From the NCBI RefSeq assembly GCF_047511655.1, contig NC_133389.1:158425973-158489972 (forward strand): a stretch of 64,000 nucleotides of DNA. The letters run 5' to 3'. Origin of the DNA: Castor canadensis. Taxonomy: Eukaryota; Chordata; Mammalia; Rodentia; Castoridae. The notes under the pieces are model-generated. The model saw only the letters and a program-made list of their open reading frames with translations. It was not told the DNA's origin and ran no database searches. Below are positions 47,641 through 61,354 of the stretch, one piece after another (positions within the stretch are counted from its first letter, which is position 1; every line of letters begins with the position of its first letter). Both the position numbers and the translations under genes were made by a program.

Positions 47641-49319
47641 CAAGGAAAACAATAAATGCATGAATATTTCAGACTCAAATAAATGATACAAGGAATATAT
47701 AACAAAAACATATGGTGAAGCTTCAGTGGGATAGGCTGCCTTTGTAGACAACAGTAATGAGAAAACTGAGAACATTTGGAATATCTGAGCTTCCAAGTCA
47801 GAGAGAATAACATGGCAGGAAGAAGGATAACATATTTGAGAAACAGAAAGATCAATTGCATTGAAATCTACTGAACCTGGTAGAGGATAAACAGGAGCTC
47901 AGAGCAGAAGACAGGTGCCAAACCACAAGGAGCTTGACTTTTATTTTATTTGCAACACAGTCTAACTTTTTAGGTTGTAAAAGCATATTTTAAAAAAATC
48001 TCATAAAAGTTTTCAAAGATTAATTATATTTTCTAAGTCCCTGTAGACAGATTTTTTTTATCTCATTCACTAATGTGTTAAATTACAAGAGAGAAATAAT
48101 TTAGAAAATCAGAAATCAATGGTGGAGACAAGAATAGACTTTTAATCAGCCTGATCTAATATAATACTGGGAACAAATATAACTCACACTGTGCTATTTT
48201 CTTTGTTAGAGAATTACATGTGAAATTAATTTTAACCACTTCAATCATTTTTACCCAAACTAAGTTTTTTTAAAGTAATCTAAACAGACAAGTACAAATC
48301 CATATTTGAGAAAAGTAGTCACAAAATAATTCTATTTTCAATATGAATTCATTCATTGTCAATTCCTGTACAGCAGCTGGAGTTGTAAACTATCAGGTGC
48401 CAGGCAGCAGTCAACATAACTCTGAAATGTATACATAAATTAAATAACAGTGGGAAAGGTATTTAACTTCTTAGAGGCAGTGGTCTAATTCTCCTGAGAA
48501 TTTGATAAGTGAGGTGGTCCAACTTCCTGGTGATCTTGGATCATCTGTGAGATTGGTAATCAATGTATGTCTTCTTGCATGCATTGGCTGCACTAAAATA
48601 TTTAGTGTACTTTTCAGCTATTTTCAGACCAACTGTAATGCTTTTTTGAATTTAATGTTAAACACAGTTTGCCAGACATTTGATTGATTATACTTTTGGC
48701 ATAGTTCCAGGCTATTTACTTTTTCTCAGCATATCTTTAATAAACACAAAATTATTGTTCTTTTTATTCCTTCATATAATGTTATCTACTGGGGATTTTC
48801 AAACTAAAAACATAATTTAAGTTAAATTAGTGTTTTTATTTTACAATGAAGTATCAAATTACTGTTGATAAATCAACAGTTAAATTTTCTATTGGTAATT
48901 TCTTTCCTTGAATTCCATTTTGTTTGTCTTTTTTTGAACTATTTAATTTGTGATGCAAATTACTTCAGTGTGGAACAATTAGCTACACCAATATATCTCC
49001 CAAAACTGCAGTTATTTATATTAAGTATTAAAAGTATGAATACGCATCAACAAATAATTCCAATATATGTTAAACTCAGAATAGCATTGTTGGAATTATA
49101 CTCAACTTTGGACCTTTTAATATTGGTATCACTGAACATTGAATATAAAATAAAATGTTATCAACAGATTAATGAAAGGGCTTTCCAAAAAACAAGAAAG
49201 TAATTAACTTCCATCTAGGTGTAGAATTTTGAATATATATATTGCTCTCTTCTAGTTGACAACTAGTGATAAAAGAAATGAAATGAAGATTGAAAATATA
49301 ACACTCAATAAGATAAATG

Positions 49320-49690
49320 TGAAGAATAGCACGCCCTATAAGTGCTGTGCAAGTTCATAAGAGAGCAATGTATCATTAAGTACAGTAGTGAAGGGCCTCA
49401 TATGGGAAGTTGCACATGGAGTAAGGCCCATATGTGTCTGGGCTTGGAAAAACACCTGGATAGAACAGTAATAAAAGCAAAGGAACTCAAGTGACAATGA
49501 GCAAAGCAAACCAGATTGCCTGAAATGGAAGGCTCCTTTTGGAGCAAGGTGGTGGTCTTGGATTTATAGAGGTCCTTAAGGATGGGGTATAGTAAGAGGT
49601 TTTGCTTTATCTCAAGTCCATCAGAGTCAGTGAGGGATTCTGACCCAGAGAATGAAGCACTCTCTGATCCATTACACCATTTCTAGAAGA
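49320..49690 (+). repeat. Possible L2-like relic
   Basis: gagggattctgacccagaga and neighbouring purine-rich text loosely recall an L2-like segment. Weak. Confidence 0.25.
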
Positions 49691-50779
49691 GCCAAACAAA
49701 TAATCTCACTATTAATTTAATAGGACAGCTAAATTTTGTCCAATTAGTTAATTGTACTATATTAGCAATACCTATGTATTATTAAAATTTAAGGACAACA
49801 GTACCATTTCACATGAAAGCATATAAAACAAAAGTAACAAAAAAATCAAAACTTATAATTCCTTTCAGCATGAGTTTCAGATTTTGGTTTGGAGTTAGAA
49901 AATCTCATATAAAAAAAATGTTGTCAATTGGATGTGAGTTGGCAGTGATTCTTAGACATAATTAATCTAGGGATCAAAGGAAGTAGTATGGCAAATAATA
50001 GGGCTCTTATTTAAAAGTTAGAGAAAGAATTTCATAAAAGAAAAAGATAAGTTAGAAAGTCCATGATGGTTAGATAGTGAGTGGTTTGTTTTACTATACC
50101 AGTACTTGTATTTGAGATTAGTTGTTTTCCTATAATCATTTTGTATGATTTAGAGTCACAGAGAATTGGAAATTATGACAAGTTCTATTTTAAAGGGATT
50201 GGAATGTAAGCAAAATGTTGAGTGATGACATAGGTATAGTCAGAAATAGGTTTCAACAGCAACAACGAAAATTAGTCTATAAATAAGTATGTAAGTGGAG
50301 CATGCATATTTAACCTTGAAGATCCTATTCATTATTTTAAAATAATTATCTTAAGGTAAAAAACAGCTTATAGTTTCTGTATGATGTGAGGTTTCCATAT
50401 CACAAAACATTTCCAAAATGTAAGAATAACCACCTGCTTTTGCAACAAATTAAATAACCATGACTTTGTATCTCATGATAAAATGTAGTTTATTGTGCAA
50501 CTCCAGTAGTTTTCTTCAGCTTCCTTTTTCTGGAAATATAATGGAAAAAAAGACATAGAACAACTGCATTTGCCTTTCCCAAATTATTATGCACCTCAGA
50601 GGTTCTGAGACACAAGAGAAGTTTCCGTATTTAAATGAAGAATCTACTCCCTTCACTAAGCTCAGAAGCCCTGGGTTAGGGCAGTGCATGTCAGGAAAAT
50701 GCTTCTCCTCAGGAAGGTGCTACTAGCTTAGACAGAATGGCACTTATTTGTGCTCTTGTCGGTGTTCTTAAGATGGAGT

Positions 50780-51112
50780 GAAGCCAGGTGTGGCTCAAGC
50801 CTATAATCTTAGCTAGTCAGGAGGCTGAGATTGGGATGATTGCAGTTCCAGTCCAGTCCAGGCAAAAGCTTCACAAGACCCCATCCTAATCAATAAAAAA
50901 CTGGGTGTGGTGGTGTGGGCCTGTCATCCCAGTTACGTGGGAAGTGTAAATAGGAGGAACAAGGTCCAGGCTGGCTCAGCATGAAGTGAGACCCTATCTC
51001 AAAAATAACCAAGGAGCTTGTGGTGTGAGTCCAGTGGTAGAGCACCTGCTTACCAAGTACAAGACCCTGAGTTCAACCAGAATACCGTGCCAAAAAAAAA
51101 AAATTGAAAAGG
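50780..51112 (+). mobile_element. Trimeric composite SINE
   Basis: Left module 1 (gccaggtgtggctcaagcct, ggaggctgagattgggatga), left module 2 (gggcctgtcatcccagttac, gtgagaccctatctcaaaaa) and the tRNA-like tail (ccagtggtagagcacctgc, gagttcaacc) are followed by an A tail at about 51093-51104. Confidence 0.85.
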
Positions 51113-51334
51113 AAGCTGCTACTACAACTCTCTGGTGGTTAGATTTATTATTACATTATCATCTTCATAAAATCTAGGTGTAGCTGTATCCAAATACTTA
51201 ATGTAGCTAATGCAGAAACCATATTTCAAATTTGGGATAGCCACATCACACAATTAATTATCATATAATCTAAAAACAAAAGATAGATATCCTTTAGGAA
51301 AAATCTATAGTGACGATAATGAGGATTTCATTTT

Positions 51335-51530
51335 AAATTTAAAAATGCCAGATGCCTATAACCCCAGTAACTCGGTAGAGATGGACAGAATCAAGGTTCA
51401 AGGGCAGCCTGAACAAAAAATGTGAAAACCTATCTGAAAAAGAACTAAAATAAAAAACCAGTTGGGGGAGGGGCTCAAGTAACCTAGTAAGTGTCAGTTC
51501 AAACCCCAGTGCCACCCCTAAAAACACCAA
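51335..51530 (+). mobile_element. Composite SINE (left module plus tRNA-like tail)
   Basis: A left module (gatgcctataaccccagtaa ... aaggttcaagggcagcctg) is joined through an A-rich linker to a shortened tail module (gggaggggctcaagtaacc, gttcaaaccccagtgccacc). It abuts an L1 3' end and probably inserted into it. Confidence 0.75.
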
Positions 51531-51930
51531 AAAATCCAAGACACAGACAGATGATGAATAATCTCATTCATATGTGGAGTATAAAAAATTTGATCTCATG
51601 GAAATAAAATAGAATGGTGCTTACCAGAGACTGAGGTGGTTGTTGTAGTGAGCTACAGAGATTTGGGTGGAGGATACAAACTTATAGTTAAATGGAAGAG
51701 AAAAGTACGAGAGCCCCATTGTAACGTCGTGACGACTGTGGTTAACAATAACTTGTTGTTGTATTACTGAGGGATTCTCACAGAGTGAATGTGAGTCAGG
51801 AGATGCATGATGGTCAGCTAGACATCCCACAGCATGTACGTGCTTCAAGACATCTTGTTGCACATGATAAACACATGTTATCTGGCAATTTAAATAAGTG
51901 TAAATGCATTTGGAAAAAATAAATGATTTG
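51531..51930 (+). mobile_element. L1M 3' UTR
   Basis: Contains aatctcattcatatgtggag, tgatctcatggaaataaaat, gaatggtgcttaccagagac, gactgtggttaacaataact and gcacatgataaacacatgtt, in L1MA/L1MB 3' UTR order. It follows directly on a SINE at 51.33 kb. Confidence 0.75.
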
Positions 51931-52804
51931 TTAATTTTTATTCTCTCACAATCTGTCTTAGCAAAACTGAAAAGTTTAGGGAGGATGAAATAGAAAACAG
52001 GAAGGGAATGAAGCACTTGGTGATGACTGTGTAATTCCAGCTTCACTCCCTCCTGTTATTGCTATGAACCCACTGTTGGTTTGCTTCATTTATCATTTAT
52101 AAGACTACATATTTGATCACCTCATTCCACAATCATACACCCTTGTTAAGATCCATATTTATTAATGCCTATACTTCTTTGAACAGGGTACCTAAAATGT
52201 GTGTATATGTATATATGTGCATATATTATTTATAAAGGGTAACTTGTCTTAGCATAGACTCATAAAGGAAATGTTTTTTTAAAAATCTTTGTCCAAACTA
52301 AACCTCCTTAGCCCTTGTTACATTATTTTTTAAATGAGGGCATCTGCCAAAAGATCTCTGAAGATTTTTATTTTGTTTTGTTTTTGATTCATATCTAAAA
52401 AGCTGGAAGTCCAATTAGAGATATATTTCAGGACAAAGATATCTAGTTTCTCAAGAAATGAGGAAGAACATGAACAAAATACTCTGCAAACTACAATTGT
52501 AGTTCCAAAGAAAAAGGCAAAGTTGACATGACAGATTTACACTGCAGAGATGCTGATAACCTATGGCTCACATCAACCATTTGTGAACATTTGGAAACTA
52601 AGCAGCAGTCATCCCTTTAAACATGAAAATAAGCTGCTAACAGATTTTTAAGTCAGTGTTCACTTGTCCAGTATTTGGATCTACAGTCTGCAACATGAAT
52701 AGACATAGACAATGTACAGAATTTATTTAGAAGTGAATGTCAATGGAAATAACTTTTTATTGACCCTTATTTATTTTATGGTTTCTTATAGGCCACACAA
52801 TAAC

Positions 52805-52882
52805 TTTCTTTTTTTTGATGGTACTGGAGATCGAACTCATATTTGCTAGGCAGACTACCACTTGAGCCATGGTATCAGCCCA
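52805..52882 (-). mobile_element. tRNA-derived SINE, antisense
   Basis: The + strand reads tttttttgatggtactggag, atcgaactcatatttgctag and ccacttgagccatggtatca, the complement of the tail module. Confidence 0.8.
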
Positions 52883-53374
52883 CCATAACATCTTAAATGG
52901 TGATAAATCAAAAAATATTCTATTATATTGTGTTTATATTTATTGCTCTAGATCATTTGTATGTAGGCCATGTATATTTCATAGAAATGTTTACTTTTTA
53001 GATACTTATCTTTGAAAAATTCAATAATTTAGTTTTCAAAGTAGGAAACATGTCACTATTTCACCACATAATTTTTATTTGCTTGTTTGTACAGTATCTA
53101 CAGGAACATTTTATTCTCACAACTGTCATGATATTCCTACTGCCAGGAAAATTATGTGGATGAAGAGAATAGTTAATAAATAAATGAGCAGTTTTGGGAC
53201 AATTTGTTCATAATCTTAAATTATTTTATAAAACTTGTTTGATCTTGTATCAATAAAGGAAATGGTAACTCCAGTTAAGTGGCAAAATTTGAAGAAATGA
53301 ATACTGTCTCTTTTTCTTTAAAAAGCAAAACCAGTCCATTTTATAAAATACCCACTTTTGCCTTTGTTAAAGAC

Positions 53375-53500
53375 ATGGAAAGCCTTATACCTCTGCCCTC
53401 TTACTGAGACCTTGAAAAGTCATTTGACTCTCTGGGATTCAGTTTCCTAATCGACAAAGTGAGAAGATAAACTTAATTATCTCTAAGGCTGCCTCACATT
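53375..53500 (+). repeat. MIR
   Basis: gaccttgaaaagtcatttga, ctctctgggattcagtttcc and taatcgacaaagtgagaaga match the MIR core. Confidence 0.65.
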
Positions 53501-53689
53501 TCATAGTTAATTGGGAAGGCATTACATTAATTCAGCCTTTATGCAAATCAGTTCATCATCTTAGCTATCTATTCTCTCTGCAAAGCCTGCGGTAGTTGAA
53601 ATGCTGGACAAATTTTCCCCCCTTTAGGAAAGCTAAAAGTAGTACAGGAAGGCTAGAATTATGAGGTGCCTTTGAGATGAAGCAAATCT

Positions 53690-53880
53690 ATTCATTGTGA
53701 GCATCTATTTTACATTCTGTGAATGATTATTGGAAGCCAATTATAAGCCCCTTGCTGTGATAAGCCATGTTTCAGTACAAAGAAAAAGACAAAATTGTTT
53801 CCTTACCCTCCAGGAGCTTGAAGTCCAGTTGAGGAAGCCAGCCACCTCACATCCTTTTGGTAACTAAATGCTAGGAATGA
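53690..53880 (-). repeat. L2, antisense
   Basis: ccagtcagtacaaag-like text, ttaccctccaggagcttgaa and gtccagttgagg correspond to the antisense L2 3' region. Confidence 0.5.
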
Positions 53881-55489
53881 ACAATTATTATATCACTAGT
53901 TTACGTGTTTAAAAATACTTGAGGAAGAAAACACATATGTGATAACCCTTAAGTAATATGGTTATGTGTTACAATAATCATTTATGCTTTAATACATTAC
54001 TACCAATATTGATACAAATGATCAGGGCTGTTGCAAACACGAGGTTATGACTACATTCTGGGAAGAGGCCAGTATAACTTCATGCATGTTGCAGGATATA
54101 TTTGCCCTCTGGTAGCTGGTGTGATGTTAAAAAAAAATAAGAAATTCTTTTTGAACAAAATGTTTTGTAATCAAAAAGCAAATAAAATGTTTTCACTCAC
54201 TAATGTGCATGATACTGTGGTTTGTTTTTGTTTGTGTAGTAAGTCTTAAAACAACCCATCTGACTTATTATAAAGAAAACATTTCTCATAAATCCTTTGC
54301 ATTTCTTGTGTGCAGATAATATGCAATTGTCCATTTAAATCTTCTGAGAATGTCTTCTAGTTGGTAAGTCATTGGAGGATCTGATGCTTTGGAAAAAATA
54401 AGGGAAAAGGAGGTATGCCCACAGGATTTATTGTACTGCTTTACAAAGTGAAGGCCAGCTGTTTTGGAGCTAGAATTAAAATGTAAATGATCAAAGGGGA
54501 ATAATGAGGGCCATTTCTTTCAAACAATGCCCTGTGCAATCAAAGTAAGAGAAGGGCTTGGGGAGATTTCCCACTTTGCATGAGTCACGAATGATGAAGT
54601 GAAAGGCTGGGAGGGAGTGATTTACTAGGAACTAAGTGAACACAACCCACTGATTGTTTGCTATGCTGGGCAGTTGAATTGGTCAAGGAACAGACCTTCA
54701 ATTCTGCTGGGCCTGAATCCAAATCACAAGGTAACGTGCCTGGAACTTAGGCAGTTACTCCATCAGTACCATAGTGGGGCTGTAAACCAAGCTAAAGTGC
54801 TGGTAGCATGAGTTGCATTTCAATCCATGTGGCTTTATGAATCAAAACAGTTGACTCTGAGTACAATACAGGCAGTCAGTGCCACATGGGAACAAAACAG
54901 AAAGATTACAAATGAGCTTGGTCAGGATTTTCTGTATTAATCACAGAAGAAAAACCAGCGGAAGCTTTCAAACCCAAGGATTTTCACAAATAAAATCGTT
55001 CTTATTGTATTTTTGTTCAGATTTAAGTACTTTAAAACGTTCTAAATGTTCTAACCAGTGCTACACATAAGTAGTAAAGGTATATGTTCATTTGACTGTT
55101 GATATTAAATCCTAATTAATGTCAGTCAGAAATCATGGCTCTGAAATGAAGAAATGGAATGTCAATGAGGAAAAGAGCTATAAATCTATTGATTTAAAAC
55201 AGGTCTCTTTTTACACAACCAAACCATTAAATTGAGGTAATAAAAGAATTTAGACACAAAAATTGTGGGCTTCAAGGAAGTCATTACACACGTTGCTATG
55301 AAACAATGATTTTGTCTTTTGTATGATTGTAAAGTTGCTATAGTGTCCAATGGGCTAAAGACCAGATCTCAATTATTAATAAATGATTTGATTTGTAAAT
55401 AAATGTTTAATTACTAGCTTAAATTTTGGCATTATCAAGCCATTTCTCACTTCCAGTGTTTTGTTAGAGTCTATAACTCCTAGTTCTCT

Positions 55490-56300
55490 TTCTTACTAGT
55501 TGGTCATTTCCACTAACAAAGTTTTAACAACCATTTATTTTGCCGATTTCCTAATCCTTATCTCCAGCTTGAGCGTCATCCCTGAAAGTCAGACTCACAT
55601 ACCTGACTACCTGCCAGGAGGCTTCACTCATTCTGTAGACACCTAAACTCAACACGTTTGTAATGACACTTATTTCAACATTCACACTGTATTCCTCCTT
55701 CACTCCCTATTTTATGTCATGGAACTATTCCAAGTCAGAAACCAAGAGTCCTTCTAGGCTTCCAAATGTATTTCCTAAATATGTATGTTTTTTCAAGTTT
55801 TCTTCTTTTCATCCCTATTCTCACTGAATTTGTTCTGCACCTTTCATCTGAAATGCAGCATTTGATTTCCTTGCCTTCTAGTCCTTTCTCATTAAATTCC
55901 ATCTTTACATGAGCCAGAGCAATCTTTTCAACTGCATAACTAACCGGATCTCTCTTTAAAAATCCTGCCTTCTGTATCTTATTAATATAGCATATTAAAT
56001 ATAGCCATGCAAATCTGGAAACATGCTATCTTTTCCATCTTATTTTCAGCCACTCCCTGCCTATATTTTTGGCCTCAAAAATACCAAACTACTGTAGTCT
56101 CCACACATTGCCTGCTTTATTCTTCCCATTATAAGGTCCCTCCGCCTTGGCTAACTGCTTTTCCTCTTTCCAAACCAGCTTTTATATTTGTATATCACTG
56201 GATATTTATACTTCTTTCAGGAAGGAACTATCATATTCATTTTTGTGAATCTGGTTTCTAGCAGAGTATCTGGCATACACTGTGCACTAAAGCACTTATT
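55490..56300 (+). repeat. L2
   Basis: A long, pyrimidine-rich L2-type 3' segment: cttttcaactgcataactaa, cctctttccaaaccagcttt, ttctttcaggaaggaactat and gcagagtatctggcatacac, ending near the L2 terminus. Confidence 0.6.
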
Positions 56301-56462
56301 TTTATACCACAGTAATGGTGGTTCACAGTTCTGTTTAGGTTTTGCTAGTGAATTTTTTGCTTAAATTGCTGCTTGTCCATGGCATTGTGTCTCCATGTAG
56401 GGAGCTAACTTCAGTCAAACACATCCAACCCTAGGCTATATCTTTTAACTATGGAGATAGTT

Positions 56463-56489
56463 GATAGTTTCTCTCTCAAAGAAACTATC
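56463..56489. repeat. Perfect 10-bp inverted repeat
   Basis: Arms gatagtttct (56463-56472) and agaaactatc (56480-56489) with a 7-base loop. Confidence 0.8.
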
Positions 56490-56589
56490 TCAAAGAGTTA
56501 ATGTGATAGAAGTAATAGAACAGCATTGGAGTTAGAGAAGACTCAGCGAATTTTCATAAAAACTGAAAACACTACACATTCTGAAAGGT

Positions 56590-56640
56590 TTCCAGTAGAG
56601 TGTCCTGAGTTCAAATCTCAGTCCCCACAAAACGTCACTA
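56590..56640 (+). mobile_element. SINE 3' fragment
   Basis: Only the B-box half of the tRNA-like module remains (agagtgtcctgagttcaaat ctcagtcccc, split here for length), ending in an A-rich stretch. Confidence 0.45.
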
Positions 56641-57209
56641 AAACATTTCAACATTGCTATTGGAAAATAAGAATGATGAACTTCTGAGAGGAGAAGGCTG
56701 AGCTAAAATTCTCACTATCAAAAGACCACTCACTTGTGGGACTCACTTTCCACATTTGACACAATTTTGAATTCTTCACATGCTGCAAAAACTCCAAGAA
56801 AAATCAGTTTTAAGAATTCAAATCCTGAGAATTAATTGTGATGAGAATGTCCTTACTGTGCTTAAGTGACAGTGATATTAGCATTCATAAAGTTAAAAGA
56901 ATTGTCAGTATTCTTAAAATATATGTTTTGCTTAATTTAATGACAATAAATGATTAACAAATATATTAACTATTAACACCAGCAAAGTGATCAGAAGTTT
57001 AGGGCGTTTGTCTCAAATCAGTGCTTTAAGTCGTCCATGTGGAGGAAAATTGGAAATTCATATGCCTACCTCATTCAACATTACTTGTCTTTGCTCAAGG
57101 ACTAATTATATTAGTCACAATGAATAAAAACATTAATAAATTATGCCTAAGTATTACATAGGTGAACATTTTTACAATACTAATTACTATCTTATAATTA
57201 AAAATCTTG

Positions 57210-57383
57210 CCAGGCACCAGTGGCTCATACCTATATTCCTAGCTATTCAGGAGACAGAGATTGAAGCCAGCCCAGGCAAAATAGTTCATGAGACCCTATT
57301 TCAAAAAAACCTGGTGGAGTGGCTCAAGGTGTAGACCCAAGTTCAAGCCCCAGTAAGGCAAAAAAAAAAAAAAAAAAAAAAAA
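57210..57383 (+). mobile_element. Dimeric composite SINE with long poly-A
   Basis: A left module (gccaggcaccagtggctcat, agccagcccaggcaaaatag, gagaccctatttcaaaaaaa) is followed by a short tail module (tggagtggctcaaggtgtag, gttcaagccccagtaaggc). The A tail is pure for about 23 bases (57360-57382), suggesting one of the youngest insertions here. Confidence 0.88.
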
Positions 57384-57704
57384 CTTGTGTGACAACTACA
57401 TTTGATTCTCTAGTCATATGTAAACACACACTCCTATTAAATCCAGCCAGGCACTATCATTTATTGGGAAGCTGAGCTGTTGAACTAAAATTACTTAAAC
57501 TGGATTGATAACTTCAAATCAAAATCAAACTCAGAAATAACTTTGGTTGCAATTTAATAAAGTTACTTTCAAACAATTTTTAGAGGGAAATGAAAGTATA
57601 ATTCAAATTTTATTACAGTAACTACTAAAGGGGTATGTAAGCTATTTATTTAACCTAGAATTCAATTAGAATGAATATTTTCAAACTCAGTCACTGTTGA
57701 TCTT

Positions 57705-57850
57705 GGTTTGAGGCAACCCCAGGGCAAAAAGTGAGACCCTATCTGAAAAAAAACCTAATGAAAAAGGACTGGAGGTGTGGCACAAGTTGTAGAACACTTG
57801 ATTGGCAAGCACAAGCCCCTAACTTGGAACCCCAGTACTGCAAAGAGTAA
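57705..57850 (+). mobile_element. Composite SINE, 5'-truncated
   Basis: The end of a left module (gcaaaaagtgagaccctatc) is followed by a tail module (ggaggtgtggcacaagttgt, agaacacttgattggcaagc, ggaaccccagtactgc) and an A-rich tail. A further left-module scrap may lie at 57440-57480 (ccagccaggcactatca). Confidence 0.75.
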
Positions 57851-59889
57851 GAAAGTATGTAAATAAATAAAGAAATAAATGTCTGTGTAAAATTCAGTGA
57901 TGGATGGATTCCCATGATTACTCTATGCAAAGTCTCTCTATTGTTTGACTGCTATATTGTTTTTGCTTAATTCTGTAACCCTACATTTCCTAGGAAGTTT
58001 TTAGTTTTGAAATTCTTAAAAATAGAAAATAATATCTCTGGGTCATTCAGAAATGGGTAAAAAATTCTACAGAAATATTACATTTGGGATTTCTAATCAT
58101 GTAGTATCTACTCAATGCTACTTAAGAAATGGCTCCCATATTAATAATTTTTAAAATCACTACTAAGGCACAATCCCATTCTAATGCTTCAAATGGTAAT
58201 TAGGAACACAAAAGTTACTGTCTTCAGGCTCTGAAAAGAGAGAGCTGTGTTCACATTTATTTTTTAAACTGACTCCATGAAATGGGCAGTGTAATTCTCT
58301 GGTTAGGTGATGCTGAAAGTGAGTATCACATGAAAGTAAAAGCTACATCACAGTGGTTCTTCAGAATAGGCTGACAGAGCAATGGCTTCAATGTTTGGGT
58401 TTTCTTTAAATCCTCAGGATACGTGGCACAGGTTTCTTAGCAGAGAGGTTGTGACACATTTACAACATATAGCCAAACACGTGAGTAGAGGCAAGAGAAA
58501 AGTTAGTGCTCTTCAGAACCCACCATCAGGCTAAGTGCATAGGTAATCTGTATTAAGAGAGTAAGTTGTCATTTTTATGTAATATCTTAACTATGGTGGC
58601 TTATTAAATATGATCAAGAAAATCATGTTCTATCAACAGGACTAAACTCGAGAATAACAATCTGAAGCATTGGCAAACCATTCAACCACCCACATCTTCC
58701 AAGAAAATTACTCATAATAGCAATTTGCACTGAGGTATTAACCAGTATGTTTTAATGGTATGTGGGCTTAAACTCAACAGGGAAGCACAGCAGTTCTTTT
58801 CTTTTTGTCTACAGACTATAAAACATACTATAGCCTAAATGAAGAAAGAGCTCCATGTTTTTTGACAACCAAAACCTAAGTACTAGGAACCTGTACTTCC
58901 TGTGCATAAAAAGATATTGTTTCATCACAAGATTTATCTGTGAAATATTAACAACAAATATAAAATATTTTGATTTGTGGAGAGGTTATTTTAAATTGTT
59001 CAATTTAATGCCATAATATGGTTGTAGTCTGAAGTGCTTTTTGAAAAAGTAAAATTATTTTAAAAGAGTGTCAGTTTTCATACAGCATTTACTTTTTATT
59101 AACCATAGTTCTATCTACTGACAATAAACCTCAAGTCTGGAAGAAAAGAAAACTTCAGGATGTGGTTCTGGCCTATAATATCTGGTTTCTTTAGGTTTAC
59201 TTTTACTAAAATTGTGTTCAGGTGTCAGCCTTGGATATTTCTGTCCTCTGACCTACCTGTCATATTGCATCGTATATTTTATCCTTTATTGAAAAAGAAA
59301 GATTCACCCTCTCCAGTACCAGTCTTAGTTTTAAAATAAAATAAATCAGAGCTGCTAAATTAAATCATAACATGTAGAAATGTTATATATTTAATGGTAA
59401 AAATGAAACAGACTTTAAATTTTAGATAGTGGAAAGTTTTTGATGTAGACACTTAACCTGGAATTATCTAGGCATGAATGAGCCAAGAAAAAATTTTATG
59501 ATAATGACATAAACATCTAAACTCAGATTGTTAAAATGGGCATGAAGGGAGAGGTGGCTCCAGCTGTCTTATCTCTCCAACCAATTTTAAATAAGTATGT
59601 CTTAGTTTTCTCAGATCAGATGATACATCTACTGTTGTGTTTAAATAGAGTAAATTCTACACATTTTGAAGCCCTTGGCCTTCTATTGAGATTTAATTTT
59701 CCCATTCAAGTTCAAAATCAAGAAGCTGTATTAGTTTCCCAGTGCTATCTTAACTTGTCACTTGAATGGCAATTATTTCCCCAGATACTGCCTTCCTGGG
59801 TACTCTAGGTACTTTAAGACTACCTAGGACCTCTAAGGTCAACAATTCTTTTCTTCTGGCAAAGCAACTTGCTAGGCCCACATCTTGTG

Positions 59890-59892
<3 letters not shown>

Positions 59893-59928
<36 letters not shown>
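59893..59928. repeat. (TC)n microsatellite
   Basis: About 18 TC dinucleotides without interruption. Confidence 0.95.
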
Positions 59929-59931
<3 letters not shown>

Positions 59932-60651
59932 GTCTAGGTAAATAACAAAAGGAAAGCAGAACAGTAGAGTAACTGGTTCTTTTCCCAGACCTGTTTCTGC
60001 ATGAACCTCACCTTCTTTTGTGCCTGGTGCTCAGCTCTGTTCAGTTCAATGTGACTTTTCATGGCTCACAAGGTTTCATATTTGATTATAGGAAACTACT
60101 CAAGTTTTGCTAGCCATACCTTCCTAAACTATCTCTTGTGGATAATTTTGTTCTCTTTAGACTCATAGCTACCTTTAGGACTTTGCCAGAACTGAAATAG
60201 AATATGTTACATAACCTCAAGCTATAGAAGTCTCTCTTGCTAGCATGCTAGTGACAACTTTCTCATTTACATGGAGGTATTCTTATTAGAAATTCAAGGG
60301 TTCAGAAAAAAAAATGCCTAGAGTGTCTCAAAGGGTACTTTCTCTTGCTGTTGGAGAGTGTGGTCCTGTACCTTGTGAGATGAATCTTGGTGATTTTGCT
60401 ACTACCCCCAAAGGTCACTTAGCATATGATTATTAAAGCCAATATCAGGTTATTTCTGATCCTCTAAGTTCTGTACTATCAATACTTCCAAATAAGAGAC
60501 CAAGTACCAGTTATGCATGATTCACTGAGAAGATAGTGGAAAATATGTCATGCCCTAGCTAAGAGAGACACCAGGGACTGTCAAGATCAGTAAAGGGCTG
60601 CTCAGCCCTATTGTAAATAGTCACCTTATAACATAATTGTGGTCTTGAGAT

Positions 60652-60780
60652 AGTGGTTTCCAGCATGTATTCCCTGAACAGCACCTTGAAAATCGTTAGA
60701 AAGGTAAATTCTCAGTCTCCACTCCAAACCTACTGTGTTCAACAAACTCTCCTGGTGATTCAGGTACACCCTAAAGTAGA
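60652..60780 (+). mobile_element. MER5-like hAT MITE
   Basis: The sequence gtggtttccagcatgtattc ... cgttagaaaggtaaattctc ... ccaaacctactgtgttcaac ... ctcctggtgattcaggtaca matches the mammalian MER5/hAT-Charlie pattern across its length. Confidence 0.7.
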
Positions 60781-61354
60781 TACATTGCTTCAGTTTTTGC
60801 CTCCATTTTCACATGGACGTTTCTTTTATCTCTCATATCTTCCCTGTGTCTCATTTATAATTTATCCAATGATAAATATTGGATTTAGGGCCATCTAGAT
60901 AATCCAGGATGATCTCTTCATCTCAAGATATTTAATTGCATCTGCAAAATTATTTTTCCAAATAAAGTAATACTTGTAGATTCTGGGAATTAGGGAATAG
61001 ACAAGTGTTTTTTTGTTTTTTTTTCTGGCAGGGGAGAGGATCTGTCATTCAACCAATTGCACTGATTTTTCTGGAGAATGTAACCACACACATACCACTC
61101 AGGGTCATAGTTTTTGAGCTAGGAAGATATGGATATACTGTATCTAAAGCCATATTTCATAGTATTATTGTTTAGAGTCACCAAATTAACCAAGGCAGGT
61201 CTTGTGCCTACTTCCATTCTACCTTGTCAGTAGAGTCTGATTTTTTTTTTCTGTTTGTTGGAATATGGAGTTCCCAAGTTCAGTACTTTAGCCTAAGGAG
61301 GCAACTGGAGACCCAACCATTAGGTCATAAACACCTTAGTATTACTTTGCAGTG

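Larger units (their letters stand above)
46773..50779. other. Anonymous AT-rich presumed intron
   Basis: L2 traces only. Short open frames such as 48865-49203 show AT-rich composition without coding character. Confidence 0.5.
51931..55489. other. Presumed intron with sparse repeats
   Basis: One antisense SINE, one MIR and one L2. The stretch 54440-54700 is repeat-free with TCF-like gatcaaagg (54489), a NF-kB-like ggagatttcc (54563) and AP-1 tgagtca (54581). Confidence 0.4.

Noticed and set aside
51621..52046. 141-codon open frame on the minus strand
   Set aside because: Most of it lies antisense to an L1M 3' UTR on the + strand and no domain is visible.
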